A stretch of 35,365 nucleotides of DNA from an uncultured bacterium (GTDB lineage: Bacteria > Cyanobacteriota > Vampirovibrionia > Gastranaerophilales > Gastranaerophilaceae): contig CASDVD010000092.1 in assembly GCA_949284155.1 (NCBI GenBank), positions 1 through 35,365 on the forward strand. Direction: 5' to 3'. The position numbers were made by a program, and so were the translations under genes. Within the stretch, counting starts at the first letter, position 1; each line of letters begins with the position of its first letter. The notes beneath the pieces were generated by a model. The model made no database searches. It saw only the letters and a list, made by a program, of their open reading frames with translations, and was not told where the DNA came from. Positions 1-8,287 of the stretch are shown piece by piece.

Positions 1-599
1 ACAACCGGTCTGTTAATTTCACCGACTTTAGACAAAGCAATAGCAAAAATCATAATAAATACGATAATAGGTATCATATCACCTGTTGCAAGCGCTTCCA
101 TCGGATTAGCAGGGATTAAACTAAGGAATATGTCACCGATATGATTTTTTTGATCTTGAATTGCAGCGCTGACAATTTGCTGCGTTTCTGTGGCGGATTG
201 TGCACTTATAAAGGATTGAACCCCGACACCGGGTTTAACAGCCCAAGCCAAAATTCCTCCTATTGTAACCGCAGCAACTGAAATGATAGTATAGTAAAGA
301 ATCATCCGTCTGCCGAAAGAACTCAGCTGTTTATTATCACCAATGCTGGAAATACCAATTATGATAGCACTGAATATTAAAGGAATAATAACCATCTGAA
401 TTAATCTGATAAAGGCCTGACCTATAAAATTAAGTGCTCCATATATATAATGAAATATCAATGAAGCATCAGATGAGCCGGCATGTTGCGAATGAAGCAA
501 AATACCTACAATTACGCCAGCAATCAAACCAAAAAATATATGTCCGTTGCGTTTTATACCCAGACCAAGAGCTATCAATATTTGCATATGTAATTTCAT
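1..599 (-). CDS. Sodium:dicarboxylate/amino-acid symporter (DAACS family), C-terminal part missing
   Basis: This is the N-terminal part of a gene on the minus strand that runs off the left edge; about 199 codons are present. I translated it by hand. It begins MKLHMQILIALGLG and continues with hydrophobic stretches typical of GltP/DctA-type cation symporters: the first helix (HIFFGLIAGVIVGILLH), the second (FIRLIQMVIIPLIFSAIIIG, with the family-typical 'K/Q-M-[VI]-[VI]-P-L-[IV]F' pattern) and a third ending near 'GRRMILYYTIISVAAVTIGG'. 'IPANPMEALATGDMIPIIVF' matches the family 'NP..A...g.mlpiivF' segment. The start is ATG at 597-599, preceded by the SD GAGAGGA (608-614). Members take up glutamate, aspartate or C4-dicarboxylates with Na+ or H+; the substrate cannot be told here because the discriminating HP2/TM8 region lies outside the window. 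Confidence 0.88.
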   Translation of the reverse strand, partial: MKLHMQILIALGLGIKRNGHIFFGLIAGVIVGILLHSQHAGSSDASLIFHYIYGALNFIGQAFIRLIQMVIIPLIFSAIIIGISSIGDNKQLSSFGRRMILYYTIISVAAVTIGGILAWAVKPGVGVQSFISAQSATETQQIVSAAIQDQKNHIGDIFLSLIPANPMEALATGDMIPIIVFIMIFAIALSKVGEINRPV

Positions 600-714
600 A
601 GATTAAATCCTCTCATCACTTCAGTTTCATTATTTTACTATTTTTTAAAGAATAATACAACAGGTTTTCTTAAGCCAAATAGATGATTCAGGCATAAAAC
701 AAACTAAATATTTT

Positions 715-720
715 TATAAT
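715..720 (+). promoter_or_regulatory. -10 box (TATAAT) of the 732 gene
   Basis: A perfect TATAAT ends 11 bases before the ATG at 732. Transcription would then start about 5 bases before the ATG, giving a nearly leaderless mRNA, which fits the lack of an SD. No good -35 hexamer is seen at 17 bases. Confidence 0.45.
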
Positions 721-731
721 ATAATTAAGAA

Positions 732-1454
732 ATGAAAAAGAACATTATTGGTTTTTGGGGATATCCAGACCCCGAGATTATTAACACAGCCAAAATTCAA
801 TACCCTCAAGCTCAGTGGGTAGATTTAGACATTGATTATTTTTACCCGAGAACAAACATACTCCCCGATTCATATTGCAAAATTATTAAAAATATAATTG
901 ATAATGCAATGCATTTAAAAAACAACATAATAAAAATTATTGCACCAATAGGCAAAGACAAATGCGATTCCGGATGGTTTGCTGCCGCTATACTAAAAGA
1001 TATCGGATTTAACGTGGAAACAACTATTTTTGAAAAACAGGAAATACTGCATGAACAAAAAATTTGTGAATCAAATTTAGGGTTAAAACAAAAATTTGAG
1101 TTAATAACAGATAGAATCATACATCCAACAGAACAGCAACTTGTAAAAACAAAACCCAGATTTGGTTTTTGGGGAGTTCCGCCTAATGATTTATCCATAC
1201 TGGAAATGTTTCCGGATGATACACATATATATGGCTGGACACGATGTGTAGAAGCAGGATGCCCGGCCAATCTGGAACTTGAAATGTATATAGAACCACA
1301 AGTTCCGACAGTATTTTACTCACAATCTTTTTGTTCGAAGTCGCAGCTCGCAAAATATCTTGCTGATAAATACAATGGACTTTTTATCGATGTAGATGAC
1401 TATGCAACAAAATCAACTAAGGCAAAAATAGAAGCGTTTGTGAAATTAAGATGA
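732..1454 (+). CDS. Unknown Cys-containing protein paired with an ATPase activase
   Basis: A 240-residue soluble protein with no signal peptide or membrane segment. I do not recognise the family. It seems to be built from two halves, each opening with the motif GFWG (residues 7-10 and 145-148) at the end of a hydrophobic strand, as in a Rossmann-like fold. It has six cysteines (49, 78, 112, 172, 177, 201); C172-x4-C177 and C201 are candidate metal or Fe-S ligands. Its stop overlaps the start of the BcrAD-like ATPase (ATGA at 1451-1454), so the two are almost surely translated together and probably work together. Activases of that family usually serve 2-hydroxyacyl-CoA dehydratases or double-cubane proteins; this partner is much shorter than either, so a link to those enzymes is only a suggestion. 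There is no clear SD; a TATAAT box lies 12 nt before the start. Confidence 0.8.
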   Translation: MKKNIIGFWGYPDPEIINTAKIQYPQAQWVDLDIDYFYPRTNILPDSYCKIIKNIIDNAMHLKNNIIKIIAPIGKDKCDSGWFAAAILKDIGFNVETTIFEKQEILHEQKICESNLGLKQKFELITDRIIHPTEQQLVKTKPRFGFWGVPPNDLSILEMFPDDTHIYGWTRCVEAGCPANLELEMYIEPQVPTVFYSQSFCSKSQLAKYLADKYNGLFIDVDDYATKSTKAKIEAFVKLR

Positions 1455-2149
1455 AAAAAACAGTGTTAGATGCAGGTACAACCTGGTCAAAAATTATAGA
1501 AAAAAATTCCAACACCCTTAAAACGGTATTTAAAAAATATCTGGTAAAAAGTTGTAATAATATGAATTATTACATATTGCCCTCTGCCGTTATTAAAGAG
1601 CACGAACTAAAATTTGATGCAATGACAGGGCACATGTCTGAAAAATTTATTGATTCAAAAGAGAAATATACAAATGAAATTATTGCGCTGACAAAAGGAG
1701 TCTCAAAATTATGCGAAGAGAACTCTATGATACTGGATTTAGGCAGCCGTGATGCAAAATGGGTAAGGTTTAAAAACGGCAAATTCTCGGATTTGGATTG
1801 GAATTCAGCCTGCGCAAGCTCAACCGGCGCAACAATAGAAATGCTAAAAAAGTTCTATAATGTGAAAGAACTACAACCCAATAAAAACAAATACAATATA
1901 ACCTGCGGAATATTCGGATTCGAAAAAATAATGGATGATATAGCTAACGGTGAAGATGCCTCGGACGCTATCGCAAAATTTGTACATGGAATAGCCTACA
2001 ATGCCTGGAATTTTTGCAAAAAGCCTGAAAAAATATATTTGTCAGGGGGGTTTTGCGAAAGCAGATGTTTTTGCGAATCCTTAGAAAATTATTGCAAAGT
2101 CGAAAAGCTCGGACGTTTTGTTTTATGCTCCGGCATCCTTGAGAATTAG
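1451..2149 (+). CDS. BadF/BadG/BcrA/BcrD-type ATPase (2-hydroxyacyl-CoA dehydratase activase-like)
   Basis: A 232-residue ASKHA-fold ATPase. Visible family marks are the phosphate-1 loop DAGTTWSK (7-14), the phosphate-2 loop LDLGSRDAK (95-103), ACASSTG (120-126) and LSGG (197-200). Cys121 and Cys152 sit where the activase HgdC has the two cysteines that bind one [4Fe-4S] cluster across its dimer, so the protein probably couples ATP hydrolysis to electron injection into a partner. It is somewhat shorter than characterised activases (about 260 residues), with 31 rather than 39 residues between the two Cys. Five further cysteines lie in the last 45 residues (189, 202, 206, 208, 215) plus 226, which is unusual. 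It overlaps the preceding gene by 4 bases; no dehydratase subunits are in the window. Confidence 0.82.
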   Translation: MKKTVLDAGTTWSKIIEKNSNTLKTVFKKYLVKSCNNMNYYILPSAVIKEHELKFDAMTGHMSEKFIDSKEKYTNEIIALTKGVSKLCEENSMILDLGSRDAKWVRFKNGKFSDLDWNSACASSTGATIEMLKKFYNVKELQPNKNKYNITCGIFGFEKIMDDIANGEDASDAIAKFVHGIAYNAWNFCKKPEKIYLSGGFCESRCFCESLENYCKVEKLGRFVLCSGILEN

Positions 2150-2175
2150 CCTTACCGGCTAAAAAAATTTTTTAT
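2146..2175 (+). terminator. Possible terminator after the activase gene
   Basis: TTAGCC (2146-2151) and GGCTAA (2157-2162) form a 6-bp stem with loop TTACC, overlapping the stop codon. A run of A then a run of T (about 2168-2173) follows. The stem is short and the T-run is separated by A residues, so termination is probably partial. Confidence 0.4.
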
Positions 2176-2220
2176 TCGATGTGCTTAAATATCTTATATA
2201 TCAAACAAAAGGAGCACATT

Positions 2221-2760
2221 ATGGAACTAAAAGGTTCAAAAACAGAAGAAAATCTAAAAAAAGCATTTCAAGGTGAGTCTATTGCACGAAATAAATATTT
2301 GATATTTGCTGAAACAGCCAGAAAAAACGGATTTGTACAAATTTCAAAAATTTTTCAAGAAACCTCAGAAAATGAAGCAATGCACGGGAAAATATGGCTC
2401 GAATATTTAATGGGAGACAAATTCAATTCAACTCTTGAAAACTTAATAACTTCAGCGGAAACAGAGCACTATGAATGGACTCAAATGTATGCGGAATTTG
2501 CGCAGGTTGCAAAAAGTGAAGGATTTGATGACATAGCATTTCAGTTCGATAAAATCAGAAATATCGAAGAAATGCATGACACAAGATACACAAAACTAAT
2601 TGCGGACATAAAACAAGGAAATATTTTCAATAAGTCAGAAAAAGTAATCTGGGAATGCGCAAAATGCGGATATACTCACACAGACGAAAAAGCACCCCTG
2701 ATTTGTCCGTTTTGCAAACATCCTCAAGGGTACTTTTTCATAAAATGCTTTAATTATTAA
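2221..2760 (+). CDS. rbr: Rubrerythrin
   Basis: A 179-residue protein with an N-terminal ferritin-like diiron four-helix domain and a C-terminal rubredoxin domain. Diiron ligand candidates are Glu19 (AFQGES), Glu52 with His55 (NEAMH), Glu82 (TEH) and Glu117 with His119 (EEMH). The rubredoxin knuckles are C146-x2-C149 and C162-x2-C165 (CAKCGY and CPFCKHP), binding one Fe. Rubrerythrin reduces hydrogen peroxide in the cytoplasm of anaerobes. I chose the ATG at 2221 because AAGGAG (2209-2214) sits just upstream and the protein then begins MELKGSKTEENL as in other members; an in-frame upstream extension has no SD. It converges with the ABC exporter gene, the two stops sharing 4 bases. Confidence 0.95.
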   Translation: MELKGSKTEENLKKAFQGESIARNKYLIFAETARKNGFVQISKIFQETSENEAMHGKIWLEYLMGDKFNSTLENLITSAETEHYEWTQMYAEFAQVAKSEGFDDIAFQFDKIRNIEEMHDTRYTKLIADIKQGNIFNKSEKVIWECAKCGYTHTDEKAPLICPFCKHPQGYFFIKCFNY

Positions 2761-4541
2761 ACAGAAAGCTGCTCTGCTTTATTAAATTGCATTTCATAAA
2801 GCAGTCTGTATTTACCGTTAGGCAAGTTCATAAGCTCTTCATGAGTACCTATTTCAGCCAGCTCCCCTTCATTAATAACTGCAATTCTATCAGCATTGCT
2901 TATCGTAGAAAGCCTATGAGCAATAACAAAAACCGTTTTATTTTTCATAAGATTTTCAAGTGCTTTTTGTACTATAGCTTCTGATTTATTATCAAGAGCA
3001 GATGTTGCCTCATCTAAAATTATTATCGGAGCATTTTTCAGCATTGCTCTTGCTATAGCTACTCTCTGTCTTTGTCCGCCGGACAAGGAGGTTCCTCTTT
3101 CACCGATATAAGTATCTATACCATCCGGCATTTCATGTAAAAACTCATCCAAATGAGCAGCTCTGACAACTTCTTCTATTTGCTCATCAGTTGCATTAAA
3201 ATTACCCATTAAAAGATTTTCACGTATTGTGCCTGAAAAAAGAAAATTATCTTGGAATACTATTGCAATATTATTTCGCAAAGATTCCAATTTATAATCT
3301 CTAATATCAACACCATCAATCTTAATCGAACCGGATTTTACGTCGTAGAATCTCGGGATAAGATTTGCAATAGTAGATTTTCCGCCGCCGGAATTGCCGA
3401 CAAGAGCGAGAGTTTCACCGAGTTTTACATTTAAATTAATATCCTTTAATACAGGTACATCCTTTTCATATTCAAAAAACACATGCTCAAAAGAAACACC
3501 GTCTTTTATTTGTTCAAGAGCAACAGCATTTTCTTTATCAGCAATATCAGGATTTAAATCAAACAACTCAAAAGTTCTGTCCATTGCAACAAAAAGAGTC
3601 TGCAAACTTGTCAATGTATTCCCCATAGTTTTTATAGGTTTATACAGCAGCAATAAAGAAGTAACAAATGATAATAAACTACCGCTTGACATCTTACCTG
3701 TGATAACAAGGTACGTACCATAACCCAGAACTAATGCAATACCGACAGACGCAATTAAGTACATTATAGGCGACATCCAGCCGGCACGCTTGACCAAAGA
3801 CATGTTAACATCAAACATTGCATTTATATTATTGATAAATTTTTGATGTTGATGTTTAGAAAGATTATACGCCGCAATTATTTTATTTCCCGAATATGTT
3901 TCATTAAAATTAGTTGTTAAATCGCCTCCGAGCACCATATTTTTAGTTGAGGCCGCTTTAATTCTTTTTCTTATCAATGCGACCGGCAAAAATGCAACAC
4001 AAAGCACTAATACGCCAACGAGTGCTAATTGCCAGGAATTATAGAGCATAACACCAATCAATGCAACCGCACCTGTTCCTGCGGCAGTAAAGGCCTTTAT
4101 ATTATCTAAGATTCCCCTTGAAGCAGTATCGGGATCTGAAAGATAACGAGTCAGAACGATACCTGAGGAATTATCATCATAAAATTTGGGATCCATATGA
4201 ACCAGCCTGTCAAATAAAGCTATTTTGACTGAATTAGTAACTTTTTGACCGCACCAGTTTGCCAAATAATCATTTAAATATCTTAAAACACCCTGCAATG
4301 CAGCAAACATAATGATTCCAAACGGAATTAAAAACGCCAGAAGCATATTCTTTTTTATCAATACTTCATCCATATACGGCTTTAGTGCATATGCAACAAC
4401 ACCATCCAAAAGTCCAACAGGTATTGCTATAATAAATCCGATAATAACTCTGCCAAGATAAGGTTTTATAAACACATAAATCCTTTTTAAAAGATAAGCA
4501 TAATTAAATGCTCCTAAAGCTTGTGAATTTTTTAATTTCAT
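2757..4541 (-). CDS. ABC exporter, MsbA-like (fused permease and ATPase)
   Basis: A 594-residue type IV (formerly type I) ABC exporter half-transporter. The membrane domain occupies about residues 15-330, with six hydrophobic segments. The ATPase domain follows: Walker A GNSGGGKST (382-390), Q-loop VFQDNF (near 428), signature LSGGQRQR (486-493), Walker B IIILDE (506-511), D-loop SALD and H-loop AHRLS. Such proteins work as homodimers in the inner membrane. MsbA-type members flip lipid A or other lipids, and others export drugs or peptides; the sequence alone does not decide. I chose ATG at 4539-4541. A TTG six codons upstream overlaps GGAG, which is better read as the SD for the ATG. Confidence 0.9.
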   Translation of the reverse strand: MKLKNSQALGAFNYAYLLKRIYVFIKPYLGRVIIGFIIAIPVGLLDGVVAYALKPYMDEVLIKKNMLLAFLIPFGIIMFAALQGVLRYLNDYLANWCGQKVTNSVKIALFDRLVHMDPKFYDDNSSGIVLTRYLSDPDTASRGILDNIKAFTAAGTGAVALIGVMLYNSWQLALVGVLVLCVAFLPVALIRKRIKAASTKNMVLGGDLTTNFNETYSGNKIIAAYNLSKHQHQKFINNINAMFDVNMSLVKRAGWMSPIMYLIASVGIALVLGYGTYLVITGKMSSGSLLSFVTSLLLLYKPIKTMGNTLTSLQTLFVAMDRTFELFDLNPDIADKENAVALEQIKDGVSFEHVFFEYEKDVPVLKDINLNVKLGETLALVGNSGGGKSTIANLIPRFYDVKSGSIKIDGVDIRDYKLESLRNNIAIVFQDNFLFSGTIRENLLMGNFNATDEQIEEVVRAAHLDEFLHEMPDGIDTYIGERGTSLSGGQRQRVAIARAMLKNAPIIILDEATSALDNKSEAIVQKALENLMKNKTVFVIAHRLSTISNADRIAVINEGELAEIGTHEELMNLPNGKYRLLYEMQFNKAEQLSV

Positions 4542-4647
4542 ATTCTTATAACTCTCCAATATAAATAATAAATATTATACCTCAAACTATTTTATTATTT
4601 TAAAATTTATAGTAGAATCGACACATAAAATTAACAGGGGGCATTTT

Positions 4648-5679
4648 ATGGAATTCAAAAATATTTTTACATTGAAAAATATTATATTTCTTCTTTTTAT
4701 TTTATTTATAATTTTTTGTATAGTAAAAATGACTGATGTTGCCCTCCTTGTTTTTGCCAGTTACGTAATTTCTTGTGCAATAAATCCTCTTATTAACAAA
4801 TTATCCGAAAAAATGCCGCGCACGGCAGCAACGCTGCTTATGATTACGTTAATAACAATTGTTACTCTCGGCGTGTTCATCCCGATTATAGCAATGTCAG
4901 TCAGAGAAATTAAAGATTTTGTTACTCAGCTTCCTCATCAGGTGGAGCATATTGCTGCATATCTGGACAGTTTAAAAATAGGCACGCAAAGCCTGTCTGA
5001 CGTATTTAATTTAGATGACGGATTAACAAATTCAACACAAATTTTTCAGCAAATTATTGACAAATCTATAAACTTTACAGTAGGTGTTGTCGGTGTTTTT
5101 ACAATTATTGTTACTATTGGAATAATTGTATTCTTCTTCTCTAATGACAGAGACAAAATTAAAGAAAGTTCTCTTAAACTTTTTCCTGTACAATTTAGAG
5201 AAAATGCTTCAAGAATTATGGATGACTTAGAAACAAAAGTCGGAGGCTATGTAACAGCACAGATACTATCAATCTCTATAGTCGGCATAGTAGTAGCAGT
5301 TGTTCTCGCAATACTTCATGTTCCTTATGCCGTATTTTTGGGTTTTATATCAGCAATCTTAGACCTTGTGCCGATTGTAGGGCCCATACTTTCCGGAGTT
5401 TTAATACTACTGGTTGCGTTTCCGAAAGGCCTTCTTATTATTATACTATCAATAGGTTCCCTTCTTCTTGGCCAGTTTCTCGAAAACAACTGGGCAAAAC
5501 CTTATTTCTTTTCAAAATATATGGATTTGCACCCGCTGATAGTAATCTTTTCTTTTGTAATTGCTGCTAAAATTTTGGGAGTAATTGGCGTATTGCTCGC
5601 TCCTGCCATAGCCGCAGTCATAGTTACTTTATTTGAAGAACTTTATATAAAAACAATGAATAACGGAAGTATTGACTAA
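4648..5679 (+). CDS. AI-2E transporter family (PerM/YdiK-like) membrane protein
   Basis: A 343-residue polytopic inner-membrane protein. Hydrophobic segments lie at about 9-45, 58-83, 145-166, 205-226, 230-265, 265-280 and 297-330. The signature DLVPIVGPILSG in the second half, and the following LLLGQFLENNWAKPY region, match the AI-2E/PerM family. Between the first helices and the third lies a soluble region with amphipathic helices (about 85-140). Members have been linked to AI-2 export, Na+/H+ exchange and general permease roles, so the substrate is not safely predicted. The SD AGGGGG sits 7 bases before the ATG. The stop and the next start overlap (TAATG at 5677-5681), so it is co-transcribed with the radical SAM gene. 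Confidence 0.85.
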   Translation: MEFKNIFTLKNIIFLLFILFIIFCIVKMTDVALLVFASYVISCAINPLINKLSEKMPRTAATLLMITLITIVTLGVFIPIIAMSVREIKDFVTQLPHQVEHIAAYLDSLKIGTQSLSDVFNLDDGLTNSTQIFQQIIDKSINFTVGVVGVFTIIVTIGIIVFFFSNDRDKIKESSLKLFPVQFRENASRIMDDLETKVGGYVTAQILSISIVGIVVAVVLAILHVPYAVFLGFISAILDLVPIVGPILSGVLILLVAFPKGLLIIILSIGSLLLGQFLENNWAKPYFFSKYMDLHPLIVIFSFVIAAKILGVIGVLLAPAIAAVIVTLFEELYIKTMNNGSID

Positions 5680-7271
5680 TGAGTGAAATATTTTTATATG
5701 ACAGACACATTGATAAAACACCGGAAATAAATATATGGACAGCTTTTCCTGCTATTTATTCTTTCGGAATGTCCTCGTTGGGTTTTATGTCAATATTCAG
5801 AAGGTTAGATGAACATAAAGACTACTTTGTCGAAAGAATTTTCGTGGATACTAAAGAAACAGTACTACCGCTTGAAGCCGTAGATTTAATGTGTTTTTCT
5901 TTTTCTTTTGAAATTGATTTTCTCGGCATGTTTAAAATTATGCAAAAATACAACATTCCATTTAATGCAAAAGACAGAGATGAAAACTTTCCTCTCATTT
6001 TTGCAGGCGGGCCTGTTTTAACAGCAAATCCGGAACCTTTCGCTAATTTCTTTGATTTTATAATAATTGGTGATGCCGAACAGATTGACAAAACTGTTAT
6101 CAATTTTATAAAACAGAATAAAAATTTGCCAAAGAATGAACTGCTCCTTAAATTGTCTGAATTGGACGGAATTTATGTACCATCTGTAACAAGCTTTGAT
6201 GCTAATTCAAACCTTGTGCTAAAGAACGGAAAATTATTCAGTGTGAACAAAATTTCAGCAGAATTGAATGATTGTGTAACAACCCCAATCTTGAGCGAAA
6301 AAAGTTTTTTCTCTAACACTTTTATTATAGAAATCGCCAGAGGTTGTTCTCAAAGATGCGGATTCTGTCTTGCTTCATATTTAAATTTACCGACCAGATT
6401 TGCACCTTATGAAAAGATTATTGAAAGTATTGATACAGCGCTTAAATATACAGATAAAATTGCATTGCTTGGAGCTCTAATCACCGCACACCCGGACTTT
6501 GAAAAAATCTGTGAATACATATTAAAGAAAAAAGAAGAAATTCCGGAACTTGAAATGTCTGTTTCTTCACTTCGGGCTGACGCTATTTCTCCTATTATTA
6601 TCAAAACACTTACGGCCTGCGGTCAAAAACATTCAACTATTGCAATAGAAGCCGGTTCTGAACGCTTAAGAAAATTAATAAATAAAAATTTAACGGAAGA
6701 ACAAATCTTTAATACGGTAAAAACAGCAAAAGAAAACGGCCTTCAGGGTTTAAAAATATATGTAATGATAGGACATCCGACAGAAACCCAACAGGATATA
6801 GATGAACTAATTTCTCTCGCAAAACGTTTGAAGAAGGAATACAAAAATTTTGAGTTTACATATTCATTTGCAACATTTGTACCAAAAGCTCAAACACCTT
6901 TTCAATATTGTAAAAGAGCAAATTCAAAATCACTCGATAAAAAATATAACTATTTGAAAAAACATTTTCATCGCCTTGGAATAAAAATAAGATGCTCCAG
7001 TGTAAACTGGGATTATTTTCAGGCACTTTTATCCAGAGGAGACAGAAGACTCGGCGACTACCTTATTGATGTCTACAACGAAGGCGGAAATCTCGGTGCT
7101 TTTAAACAATCATATAAAAAGTTCAGACAAAAAAAATTACTTCCTCCTTCAGACGACTTTGCTTTAAAAGAAATTTCCGCCGAAAAAAATTCACCCTGGA
7201 ATTTTATTAAACTATGTCCCGGAGAAGAAGCCCTTAAAAATGAGCATAAAAGATTAATGAAAAATGCATAA
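5679..7271 (+). CDS. Radical SAM protein with N-terminal B12-binding-like domain
   Basis: A 530-residue protein. The N-terminal 180 residues resemble the cobalamin-binding-like domain found in many radical SAM proteins (IWTAFPAIYSFGMSSLGFMSIF opens similarly to the 'P..Y..GMS.LG' group; the passage here is given in short pieces only: IWTAFPAIYSFG, then MSSLGFMSIF). The classic DxHxxG cobalamin loop is not obvious, so B12 may not bind. The radical SAM core begins at ARGCSQRCGFC: C223-x3-C227-x2-C230 bind a [4Fe-4S] cluster that cleaves S-adenosylmethionine. 'IAIEAGSERLR' and 'YVMIGHPTET' are the expected SAM-binding barrel motifs. The C-terminal about 130 residues (HRLGIKIRCSSVNWDYFQALLSRGDRRLG) are typical of the YgiQ/TIGR03960-like branch. 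The substrate is unknown. It overlaps the AI-2E-family gene by one base. Confidence 0.85.
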   Translation: MSEIFLYDRHIDKTPEINIWTAFPAIYSFGMSSLGFMSIFRRLDEHKDYFVERIFVDTKETVLPLEAVDLMCFSFSFEIDFLGMFKIMQKYNIPFNAKDRDENFPLIFAGGPVLTANPEPFANFFDFIIIGDAEQIDKTVINFIKQNKNLPKNELLLKLSELDGIYVPSVTSFDANSNLVLKNGKLFSVNKISAELNDCVTTPILSEKSFFSNTFIIEIARGCSQRCGFCLASYLNLPTRFAPYEKIIESIDTALKYTDKIALLGALITAHPDFEKICEYILKKKEEIPELEMSVSSLRADAISPIIIKTLTACGQKHSTIAIEAGSERLRKLINKNLTEEQIFNTVKTAKENGLQGLKIYVMIGHPTETQQDIDELISLAKRLKKEYKNFEFTYSFATFVPKAQTPFQYCKRANSKSLDKKYNYLKKHFHRLGIKIRCSSVNWDYFQALLSRGDRRLGDYLIDVYNEGGNLGAFKQSYKKFRQKKLLPPSDDFALKEISAEKNSPWNFIKLCPGEEALKNEHKRLMKNA

Positions 7272-7304
7272 AAAAAGAGCCTTAAAAAAGGCTCTTTTTT
7301 TATT
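7271..7304. terminator. Bidirectional intrinsic terminator between the radical SAM gene and rpsG
   Basis: AAAAAAGAGCCTT (7271-7283) pairs perfectly with AAGGCTCTTTTTT (7288-7300) around an AAAA loop. T-runs follow the stem on both strands, so it ends the radical SAM transcript on the plus strand and the rpsL-rpsG transcript on the minus strand. Confidence 0.9.
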
Positions 7305-7320
7305 ATTTAAACAAATTATA

Positions 7321-7791
7321 TTAATAACGATAATGAGCAAATGCTTTATTAGCTTCAGCCATTTTATGAGTATCTTCACGCTTCTTACAAGCAGCACCGT
7401 TACCGTTTGAAGCATCAATAAGTTCGGCAGTCAATTTATCAATCATTGATTTACCGTGTCTTTTTTTAGCAGCTTCTATCATCCATATTGAAGCAAGGCC
7501 CATGCCTCTGTCAGGTTTAACTTCAACAGGAACTTGATAAGTTGAACCACCGATTCTTCTAGCTTTAACTTCCAGTAAAGGAGTAGTATTTGTTAACGCT
7601 TTTTTAAATACTTCAGTCGGTTCTTCTTTAGTTTTTTCTTTAATATTTTCCATAGTCATATAGAAAATCTTTTCAGCGATAGATTTTTTGCCTCGTCTCA
7701 TTAATCTGTTAATAAATTTAGCAATATCAACGCTGTTATAAACTGCATCAGGTGCCGGAATACGTTTCGGCGGTTTATTTCTTCTAGACAT
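7321..7791 (-). CDS. rpsG: 30S ribosomal protein S7
   Basis: The full-length 156-residue S7, a primary 16S rRNA-binding protein that nucleates the head of the 30S subunit. MSRRNKPPKR...PDAVYNS at the N terminus, FINRLMRRGKKSIAEKI, the GGSTYQVPVEV beta-hairpin and the C-terminal HKMAEANKAFAHYRY are all as expected. It lies 29 bases downstream of rpsL and ends 21 bases before a terminator. fusA and tuf, which often follow in other bacteria, do not follow here, so the str operon is reduced to rpsL-rpsG. Confidence 0.98.
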   Translation of the reverse strand: MSRRNKPPKRIPAPDAVYNSVDIAKFINRLMRRGKKSIAEKIFYMTMENIKEKTKEEPTEVFKKALTNTTPLLEVKARRIGGSTYQVPVEVKPDRGMGLASIWMIEAAKKRHGKSMIDKLTAELIDASNGNGAACKKREDTHKMAEANKAFAHYRY

Positions 7792-7820
7792 AATTAGATT
7801 CCTTAAATTCCATTAACTAC

Positions 7821-8198
7821 TTATTTCTTTTTAGCTTTTTTAGCACCGTATTTTGATCTGGCTTGTGCTCTGTTTGCAACACCGGCAGTATCAAGTGTGC
7901 CTCTGATAATGTGATATCTTACACCCGGCAAATCTTTAACACGGCCGCCTCTGATTAAAACGACACTGTGTTCTTGAAGATTGTGACCGATACCGGGGAT
8001 ATAAGATGTAACCTCAAAACCGTTTGTCAATCTTACACGGGCAACTTTTCTCAGTGCAGAATTAGGTTTTTTAGGTGTAGTAGTATAAACTCTTGTGCAA
8101 ACGCCTCTTCTTTGGGGGCAGTTTGTAAGAGCCGGTGATTTAGTTTTGTCTTCTAATTTCTTACGTTCTTTTCTAACCAATTGTGCAATTGTTGGCAT
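7821..8198 (-). CDS. rpsL: 30S ribosomal protein S12
   Basis: A 125-residue S12, which lies at the decoding centre. It has [12 protein letters not shown] at the N terminus, [25 protein letters not shown] in two conserved pieces ([12 protein letters not shown] and [12 protein letters not shown]), and [10 protein letters not shown]. The lysines whose change gives streptomycin resistance (in PKKPNS and GGRVKDLPG) are the sensitive type, and the Asp methylthiolated by RimO (in KDLPG) is present. The SD AAGGAGAATT precedes the ATG at 8196-8198. It is the first gene of the operon, with a leader of about 140 bases. Confidence 0.98.
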   Translation of the reverse strand: MPTIAQLVRKERKKLEDKTKSPALTNCPQRRGVCTRVYTTTPKKPNSALRKVARVRLTNGFEVTSYIPGIGHNLQEHSVVLIRGGRVKDLPGVRYHIIRGTLDTAGVANRAQARSKYGAKKAKKK

Positions 8199-8224
8199 AG
8201 AATTCTCCTTATGTAATTTAAATA

Positions 8225-8287
8225 TTATTCATTCAACAGACATCTTTCAGTGTCCCGGAAAGTGTGCAACGGCGCTTTCTCCGCCAT
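8225..8287 (-). CDS. Possible 20-codon leader ORF before rpsL
   Basis: Within the rpsL leader an ATG at 8285-8287 opens a 20-residue frame ([20 protein letters not shown]) that ends at TAA 8225-8227, 26 bases before the rpsL start. The stretch is clearly GC-richer than the flanking intergenic DNA and contains a short GGCG...CGCC stem. There is no good SD, so it may instead be part of a structured RNA leader, for example a ribosomal-protein binding site. I rate it as a candidate only. Confidence 0.25.
   Translation of the reverse strand: MAEKAPLHTFRDTERCLLNE

Noticed and set aside
842-1270. 142-codon minus-strand frame inside the 732 gene
   Set aside because: Antisense to a gene that is translationally coupled to a recognised ATPase; the product has no recognisable features beyond chance.
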